Of a stretch of DNA of 64,000 nt, positions 57,806 through 64,000 are shown piece after piece. The position numbers and the translations under genes were made by a program. Source of the DNA: Halictus rubicundus (lineage: Eukaryota; Arthropoda; Insecta; Hymenoptera; Halictidae); the NCBI RefSeq assembly GCF_050948215.1, contig NC_135163.1, positions 2,976,001 through 3,040,000 of the forward strand, in the 5' to 3' direction. The notes beneath the pieces are model-generated. The model saw nothing but the letters and a program-made list of their open reading frames with translations, made no database searches and was not told where the DNA came from. How positions within the stretch are numbered: the stretch's first letter is position 1; every line of letters begins with the position of its first letter.

Positions 57806-58016
57806 TACAGTGTTTACTCTGTGTATGTCCCAAATGCCTAGCTGATAAAAGTCCCAGAACTATCCCCACTGCTGCGGGTTATACCCCGTGAAGAAGCTCG
57901 AGAGACCTTGATCGTCGAGGAATGTAAGGTCGCGTGGATCAAACAATAGTATCTCCTGGCCGATATATGTCCCTAGCTGGACCCGTGTTTTGGACATATA
58001 TCGAGTAAACACTGTA
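57806..58016. mobile_element. TA-flanked MITE family, best-preserved copy
   Basis: Starts TACAGTGTTTACTCTGTGT and ends TCGAGTAAACACTGTA, with inverted termini of more than 20 bp. The 211-bp interior is non-coding. CAGTG ends next to TA recall Tigger/pogo elements, but the family assignment is inferred. Confidence 0.82.
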
Positions 58017-58244
58017 ACTGATGTACAGGGTGGTTCAAAATCCCTCGTTAACTATTTGGTACATGAAAGAATGGTATATGAAAGAATTAGTATTTTCTAT
58101 GTTGCTTTTTCATGAAGATATAAAAGTCACCTTGAGTTTGTTTATTGTAAGGGGTAAATTTTGATCTTGTGGTCGAAGAGAGAATTTGAACTATGAATAA
58201 GAAAACTGTAAGGGTATATAGGGTGAAGAACTAATAATTATCGA

Positions 58245-58740
58245 ATTGTTCTTTATAAATAATTTTTGATGCACTGCTCTGAATGTTCCTCGTTGGAATC
58301 AATACATCGCAATCACGTTGAAGTCTTTCCGTGACCTCGTGTATTTTACAGATCTCTTCCACCCTTACAGAATTAATCTTAAGATTGCAAACGTTCATAA
58401 ATACTTCGAATATGTAAGTACGAAGTGTATGGGACCATGCACTTTATATCATTGTTATTTTTAACAATATATGACGTAGTCAACCAACTACTACAATTTA
58501 CTATGTCGCTCATCTGATTTCATAATATTTACATTTCACTTACCTGCGTGTTTCGAAGTTGCATGTTGTATCCGAAATGGTGGGCTCCCGCATCGATGCA
58601 ATAATGAACTACACCACATGTCATCAGTTCACGGCCATTGTTTCTACACTTCGCCTGTCCATTATGCGTTTTCGATAGACCAATAATGCCAGTTGTGGAA
58701 TAGTTGCCCGTCAGGAATGAAGCCTCATCTGTACTTAATA
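58245..58740 (-). pseudogene. Tc3/mariner-like transposase relic
   Basis: On the minus strand 58739-58548 reads STDEASFLTGNYSTTGIIG and then GVVHYCIDAGAHHFGYNM, followed by a gtaagt word. DEASF recalls the first DDE motif, and the CIDAG-HHF ending recalls the C-terminus (C-x-NGGHFE type) of Tc3-like transposases of insects; the part between would be deleted. A second open stretch, 58424-58245, reads EEICKIHEVTERLQRDCDVL to a TAG. The frames do not join simply, so I read both as decayed transposon. A host exon is not excluded, given the clean frame and donor. Confidence 0.38.
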
Positions 58741-59303
58741 TATAACAAATGGTATTATCAGTATATCTAATTTGTGGTATGATTTATATTCAACCGAATC
58801 ACGCACGATTAGAATAACCGCATATTCCTTCTACTAATACCACAATTTTATTCGAATTGTCAGGAATCCATTATTACAAAGCACGCATAAAGCACGCAAA
58901 GTACATAATTTATAAGATATTCGAGAAAAACGATTCTAGGAGCATTTAATTAGTCATTTCAATATTTAAGGGGCAAGGGGCCTTTGCACAAATTTTTTTT
59001 TATTAATTGGAACAATCCTGGGGGTGCCGCAAAAAAAATTCAAATGTCGAAAATAAGAGCCACGAGAGTAGGTGCAATTTGAAACACCTGACAGATTAAA
59101 AGAATTTAAGGATACTAATTAGTTTCAAGTGACTTAAATTGTTAAGAAAAGAATTAAATTTTTGGTTGGCTCCTGTCCTTTCAAAATGGTGTAAACAATT
59201 TTTAATTTGCATAAAATTCACATTTATAGTACACCTATCTACAGGGTGTCCTCAAAACCAACCGGAACCTAATATTTTCAATGTTCGGCCTCTAAATTTA
59301 TGT

Positions 59304-59309
59304 TTTATT
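59304..59309 (-). terminator. Poly(A) signal after the 59.35-kb terminal exon
   Basis: AATAAA on the minus strand lies 41 bases downstream of the predicted stop codon. Confidence 0.45.
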
Positions 59310-59350
59310 GCTGCGAATGACTTGTTAGTCTAATTATCAGCTAAATGATA

Positions 59351-59572
59351 TCAGTGCACGTCCCTGCTGATTCGGTTATTCCCAAGGTCCTCGGGGCCCA
59401 CCGTCATGTAACTAGGTTGCTCCGCGGTTGTTGTCGAAGGGTGCACAATATTTAAGGGTGGATGATACCAGGGCGGCTGGGGAGGGGCGTAGCTTTCGAT
59501 CATGGTATTTCTCGTCCCAGACACCCCTCGATGTCCGTATCGATTATACACCACCCTCTGACGGCCGATACC
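59351..59572 (-). CDS. Terminal coding exon of an unidentified gene
   Basis: A frame following a ggccgtcag acceptor reads RVVYNRYGHRGVSGTRN, then ESYAPPQPPWYHPPLN, and ends QPSYMTVGPEDLGNNRISRDVH before TGA at 59353-59351. AATAAA lies 41 bases past the stop at 59309-59304 (minus). The proline- and tyrosine-rich text looks like the cytoplasmic tail of a receptor or adhesion molecule, but I do not recognise the family. Upstream exons were not found between here and the window end, so the preceding intron would exceed 4 kb. Confidence 0.48.
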   Translation of the reverse strand, partial: GIGRQRVVYNRYGHRGVSGTRNTMIESYAPPQPPWYHPPLNIVHPSTTTAEQPSYMTVGPEDLGNNRISRDVH

Positions 59573-59784
59573 GGTGCGTGAAACTTGGCCGGGCCGTACC
59601 GGGGGGAGGGGGGCAGGCTTTTAATTATCCCTTCGTAGTAATTACAAAGGGGGTTGCAAGTGCAATCGATAAGTCAAAAATGACTTCGCGAAGTACTTCC
59701 GGCGCTCGCCAGCCGCATTTCGACGTTTCTTCATACTATCGCACGTATGAAAAGAATCGAACACTTTAAAGTTCCCTCTTTAGA

Positions 59785-59788
<4 letters not shown>

Positions 59789-59864
<76 letters not shown>
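59789..59864. repeat. (TC)n microsatellite
   Basis: More than 35 TC units with one TTTC interruption. Confidence 0.97.
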
Positions 59865-59866
<2 letters not shown>

Positions 59867-60174
59867 GAACCCTTAAATGGCTTTGCCTTTTAATTAGTCG
59901 AGACCCGGTGTATTAAAGTTTTAATTACCATCGGAAGACGCAAGTAACCGCGGACGAATTTCGAGATGGCTCGTCGTTATCTCTTACAATCAGAAACGCA
60001 CTGTTAAGAACCGGGAGATTCACTTGTTTATTATTAACTATCGGTCGGTGGAAGCCGTGTTGCTACAGTCACTGTGAATGCAAATCCTGTATGCATACTG
60101 CCGCTCACAAATATGTGGACAATTCTAATCGTTGAGAATGTACAACATAAAGTTATTTCATTGAACAGTATTTG

Positions 60175-60310
60175 TTAACACGTTGACTGCCATGTCACCC
60201 ATATGTGGGTGACGGAATTATTTGGCCAGGTTTTAAAATGAATTTTTACGTTAATATATTCATTGTACCATTAGGATCTGTAAAATGCAAGAAAGTTAGC
60301 GGACTACTAT
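60175..60310 (+). repeat. Dispersed TTAACACG repeat, copy 1
   Basis: TTAACACGTTGACTGCCATG and the following palindrome CACCCATATGTGGGTGAC, then ATTAGGATCTGTAAAATGC, parallel the copy at 61546. Likely the left part of a TTAA-target MITE; the right end is not placed. Confidence 0.5.
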
Positions 60311-61294
60311 CATACATTTAATTTTTTTCAATTTTTATTTCATTAAATAACTTGCTTTGATTTTATAGAATTTTTGAGGTTTCTAGTTTGGCAGCCAAAG
60401 TGTAAGTGAACTGTATAAAAATACAAAATTTTTATTAAAAGTACTTTATAAAATTTTTATTAATAAGCTTTTTCGGCGAATATTAATGGAATCATTGCAT
60501 TGATCATCTTCGATGAAGTTATCTCAACATTTAAACATTTATCGTACGTGGAACATTGTAAGGTCACAATCTGTTTATTGTTACTAACACGTAACACATG
60601 CCTGGACATCGTTCGCATAATTGTGACACCCCTGTATAAATGTCCAATTCTATTTTCGACAGGCTTGTTACAGGCTCGTCAACACACGCCCTACGTGAAA
60701 ACCCCGAGGGTCCCGTGAACAACCGAAATTCCAAACTGCCGGGATAAACGTTCGGTTTCTTGAATTACGATATTAATTATATTTATCGTGAGCCTGATCT
60801 CCGGTCGGCGTACACATTGTTTTCCTTTCGTCGAGGCCGTGGAAGCGGGTAGGCGAGTGCGCGGTGTACGTTTACACGTAATTAACCATTCAGTGCTATT
60901 TGTCACGACACGTTTTTCGCAAGAAAAGGTGATCGTGGCCGACAAGCAGCCCCGAAAACCTATTATCGTGTGCCCATCGCCTCTGGCCACGTGTTGATTC
61001 ACGTGCGCGCCGAGAAACCCGCGCGTATACTATATACTATACCATACACACGCAGAGACAAACCCCGACAGACAGTGTGCGAATTTCCGTGCACGTTGCC
61101 AAAGAGGAGATGATGGGGTGGCACCCGCCCCAAACAGCCGCCGCTGGAGGATGAGGGTAACAGCCGAGGGTGTCGCGTAACGAGATCATAGCGCCGAGGG
61201 GATAGTTCATGCGCGAGAACCTATCATCTCATCTGATTCACTCTAATTCGTGGCTTCCAGTACGGGGACTGGCTCGCACACCCCGCGACGAAAC

Positions 61295-61472
61295 TACAGT
61301 CTCTATATATGTCGCCGAGGCATGGCCGATAAGTGTCGCGGAATCATCCCCCCTACCGCGGGGTATACCACGTGAGGGGTCAAGAAGCTCGACAGACCTC
61401 GGTCATCGAGCACTCCTGGACGATAAACGTCATCAAGACCCATGTTGCTGACATATATCGAGAATTCGCTGT
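61295..61472. mobile_element. TA-flanked MITE family, copy (subfamily b)
   Basis: Starts TACAGTCTCTATATATGTC and ends ATATATCGAGAATTCGCTG. Very close in its interior to the copy at 40561. Confidence 0.72.
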
Positions 61473-61545
61473 TCCACGAGTCGGACTCGTGTGGTATACG
61501 ATTGGTCCGAGTCTTCTTGCCACGAGTCTCACTCGATATTGTAAG

Positions 61546-61690
61546 TTAACACGTTAACTGCCACGTCAGTCACATATGATTGACAGTGATTTTCGACTAG
61601 ATTTAGAAATTCATTTCTATTGTCACATAACCAGATAAACGGAATTTTATTAGGACCTTTAGAATCCAGAAGGTTCAAGACAGCCTCCCC
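61546..61690 (+). repeat. Dispersed TTAACACG repeat, copy 2
   Basis: TTAACACGTTAACTGCCACG, GTCACATATGATTGACAG and ATTAGGACCTTTAGAATCC correspond in order to the copy at 60175. Confidence 0.5.
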
Positions 61691-62596
61691 TGTGATACAT
61701 TTTAAATTTCTAGTTTCGGTTTCGTTAATTAGATTACGCTGATTTCGTGGGAATCTCTGGGATTGATTTTTGGCACTTTGCGTGTTTGAGGGGTTGAACA
61801 TTAAAAGCGACTCGTTAGGCGAGTGCGTCGAGTGACAGCAGTTCAAACATCGTTTGGAATGAAATGCGTTTGATCTCGTCGGGCCTGTAGCGTAGGCGTG
61901 TGCCGACGAAAAATCATTCGCTCGCCGATTTTAACCGGGAGAGCGAAAAAGGCCGGAGACGGTAGAAAAAAGCGTCCCGTCAATCTTCACCCCGTGGGAT
62001 ATAATTGAGTTCTCCCGCGCCTCCCGGCTCCCGGAGGCTCTCCCCGAAGACGTTGGTGGACGAGGACGGACGATGATTGTTGCTTGTTCCCTTCATCCAA
62101 TGGGTTCACGGTTCGCGGATGAGTCTACGTGGAGGATGGATCGTGGCCACGGGAGGACGAGCAGCCGGAGAGAGGAGGCTGGAGGAGGTGGTAGGAAAAG
62201 GAACGGAGGCGGGTAAAGGGGCTCTCACGTTACCTTCGGTGCGGCCAGGTGTCGGGTTACCTCCGACCTCATCTTCCTCCGTGCCTCCGCGAGTTTGCCA
62301 CCATCGACATCGGCCGCGTCTCTACGTCTGTCCTTACGCACGCCTACCATCCGTCCTGTCATCTTAGTTTCGCACATGTCCCGGTTTTTATAGTCACTCC
62401 GTGGCAACGACGTTCCGTGGACGGGGGATGATAACCCGCGCAGGATATCCGAGGACATTTCGTTTCCCCCGCGCGACACACCCCTCCAGTAGGTAGCAAG
62501 TAGTAGGTAATTATGACAGTGGTCCCAAGCCTCAATCCCCCAAAAACAATTTTACTTTACACTAATTTTCTACTGTATCGATTGATCTCTTACTAT

Positions 62597-63342
62597 TAGG
62601 GGTGTGCGGGTACCCGATGTTTCGGGTACCCCAGCCTCGGGTCAAGTCGGGCAATGATCGGGACGGGTCGGGTCGGGATCCCGAAAGTTTATAAATTTCG
62701 GGTACCCGAAATGGCAGTCGGGTCGGGTCGAGTCGGGGTCCCGAAAGTTTGCAATCTTCGGGTACCCGAAGTTAAAGTTGACACCCCTAACACACCCCTA
62801 GTTTTTAATATTCAAATATACATACAATATCTATTTTACATTAAATAACAAATACTTTTTTCAAATATACAGGAAATATCTACAGAATGAGATGTCCATG
62901 TCTTTCTATGTCTCTATCTATGTCTCTTGGCATTCCTGCCACTCAAGTATCCTGCGAACGATTGTTTTCTGACGCTGGAAATATTGTCACAGCCACGAGA
63001 ACAAAACTTGTATCGGAAAAAGTAGAGCAATTATGCTTCCTACACGCGAATTTGAAATAAAATACTGTTATTTCACATAATGTATGCGAAATCATTCTGA
63101 ACCTGCCAGTGAAAAGAAAAGATTGAACTGAAAAATCATAAAACAGCATTATACTTACATATATAAATACAACTTTAATTTCGGGTATCCGAAGATTGCA
63201 AACTTTCGGGACCCCGACTCGACCCGACCCGACTGCCATTTCGGGTACCCGAAATTTATAAACTTTCGGGATCCCGACCCGAACCCGAACAAATTTCCCG
63301 ACCCGACCCGAACCCGAAATTTCGGGTACCCGCACACCCCTA
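62597..63342. mobile_element. hAT element, 746-bp deletion derivative with perfect 8-bp target duplication
   Basis: CTTACTAT at 62589-62596 and 63343-63350 is an exact 8-bp target site duplication, the hAT hallmark. Ends TAGGGGTGTGCGGGTACC and its complement are matched. Both arms (about 62597-62805 and 63165-63342) are long inverted repeats made of CGGGTACCCGAA and GGGTCGGG words. The centre retains a transposase C-terminal exon. The perfect duplication and small arm divergence imply recent insertion. Confidence 0.92.
62887..63060 (+). pseudogene. hAT transposase C-terminal dimerisation segment (ZBED-like)
   Basis: The frame reads SLGIPATQVSCERLFSDAGN, then IVTATRTKLVSEKVEQLCF, ending HANLK before TAA. 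It matches the hATC signature P-A-T-x-x-S-E-R-x-F-S-x-A-G-N and the V-x-x-L-x-F-L-x-x-N-L end of ZBED-type hAT transposases. A 3' splice site-like aaatatacag lies upstream at 62862-62871. The rest of the transposase is missing, so the element is non-autonomous. Confidence 0.82.
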
Positions 63343-63428
63343 CTTACTATATTATGGAACCAATGTCGTGTTACGTTTGTTTTGATAGCGGTCCAAGTTT
63401 TCTTCATGTCGTGTCATTTCCGGAGAAG

Positions 63429-63579
63429 TACAGTGTTTACTCGATATATGTCATGGGTCTAACCGGGGACATGTATCGACCAGGAGGCCTCGGTTCATGA
63501 CCCCTTACAGGGTACACACTCCGGGGATAGTTCTGGGACTTTTATCGGCTAGGTATTTGGGACTAGAGTAAACACTGTA
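63429..63579. mobile_element. TA-flanked MITE family, internally deleted copy
   Basis: Starts TACAGTGTTTACTCGATAT and ends GAGTAAACACTGTA. It retains GGGATAGTTCTGGGACTTT and is 151 bp long, so about 60 bp are missing. Confidence 0.75.
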
Positions 63580-64000
63580 CACATCATTATTTTCCCATTA
63601 TGTCGTCAATAGATTATGCTAAATATGGCAATTCGCTACCACCGTATATCTATAGAAAACTTTTGAATATTCATGACGAGTCTTCCGTCGTCGGGAAGTT
63701 GAATTTGGAATTGTGCGCGCGTTATAAGTGATTCAGAGTCAATTAAATACGGATTAATTAGCGGCGTTTCCGTTTACGTGGCTCGTTAAGATCGAGCAGC
63801 ATTGCGGTTGTCTAGCAATTTTCTTCTAATCCAAGGGCTCTTAATGAAACCGGTGCCCGGGGGCCATCCGCCGGTAACTTAACGATGCAATCGAAGATTA
63901 CAGAAGGCAGTTCCATAAACTCCAGCGAAATTAAATCCCCCTGTCTGGCACTAGATCTCGGAGGTATCCTTTCGCTGAACTCGCCGTCGCCGTTCTTAGC
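63580..64000. other. End of window without recognised features
   Basis: Mixed-composition sequence, GC-richer after 63780. No ORF or repeat could be supported. Confidence 0.45.

Larger units (their letters stand above)
60311..62588. other. Spacer or intron, GC-richer toward 62.5 kb
   Basis: Apart from the repeats listed separately, only composition-driven ORFs are present (60690-61000, 62080-62480). No exon could be supported. Confidence 0.45.

Noticed and set aside
62654..63407. ORFs rich in RVGIPKV-type repeats
   Set aside because: They translate the CGGGTACCCGAA arms of the hAT element.
1..64000. tRNA or rRNA genes
   Set aside because: No stretch with A- and B-box spacing or a cloverleaf was convincing by eye, and no rRNA signature was seen. 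A covariance-model search would be decisive.

Overview
This window is animal nuclear DNA from an insect, most likely a hymenopteran. There are spliced genes with short GT-AG introns, AT-rich spacers, and a conserved NKAIN gene of insect type. Transposon families typical of bees, ants and wasps are dense: mariner, Ginger/KRBA2, Tigger, hAT, TTAA-target elements and MITEs with ACAGGGTGTCCC ends. No operons, bacterial signals, tRNAs, rRNAs or CRISPR arrays were seen. All gene models come from reading splice sites and frames by eye.

Layout. (1) 2.2-10.2 kb, minus strand: a complete NKAIN gene (Na+/K+-ATPase beta-subunit-interacting membrane protein). It has five shared coding exons and two alternative 3' terminal exons, at 7061-7722 and 2183-2943, in the same splice phase. 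(2) 12.0-12.7 kb, plus strand: the last two exons of an OTU-family cysteine protease-like gene, with a poly(A) signal. (3) 13.8-16.3 kb: a Ginger-type DNA transposon with 57-58 bp terminal inverted repeats and a KRBA2-like integrase whose cysteine-rich tail is frameshifted. (4) 16.7-20.9 kb: a 4.3-kb TTAA-flanked non-autonomous element carrying tandem arrays in opposite orientations. (5) 21.6-23.1 kb: an intact 490-codon Tigger/jerky-like DDE ORF whose first catalytic Asp is Asn. (6) 27.4-29.7 kb, minus strand: a PIH-domain gene in three coding exons with a very long Q/N-rich tail. A possible divergent first exon lies at 30.74 kb.

From 31 to 64 kb the sequence is mostly intergenic or intronic. 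It holds a mariner relic interrupted by a TTAA MITE, eight copies of a TA-flanked MITE family, fold-back elements, satellites, microsatellites, a Tc3-like transposase relic, and a 746-bp hAT deletion derivative with a perfect 8-bp target duplication. A minus-strand terminal exon of an unidentified gene, with a poly(A) signal, lies at 59.35-59.57 kb.

The host genes do not form one pathway. NKAIN acts in neuronal membranes, PIH proteins are HSP90/R2TP-type assembly adaptors, and OTU proteins are deubiquitinase-like. The most informative points are the alternative NKAIN C-termini (one ending in a PPxY motif plus a PDZ ligand), the catalytically altered but open Tigger ORF, and the wealth of intact transposon ends.
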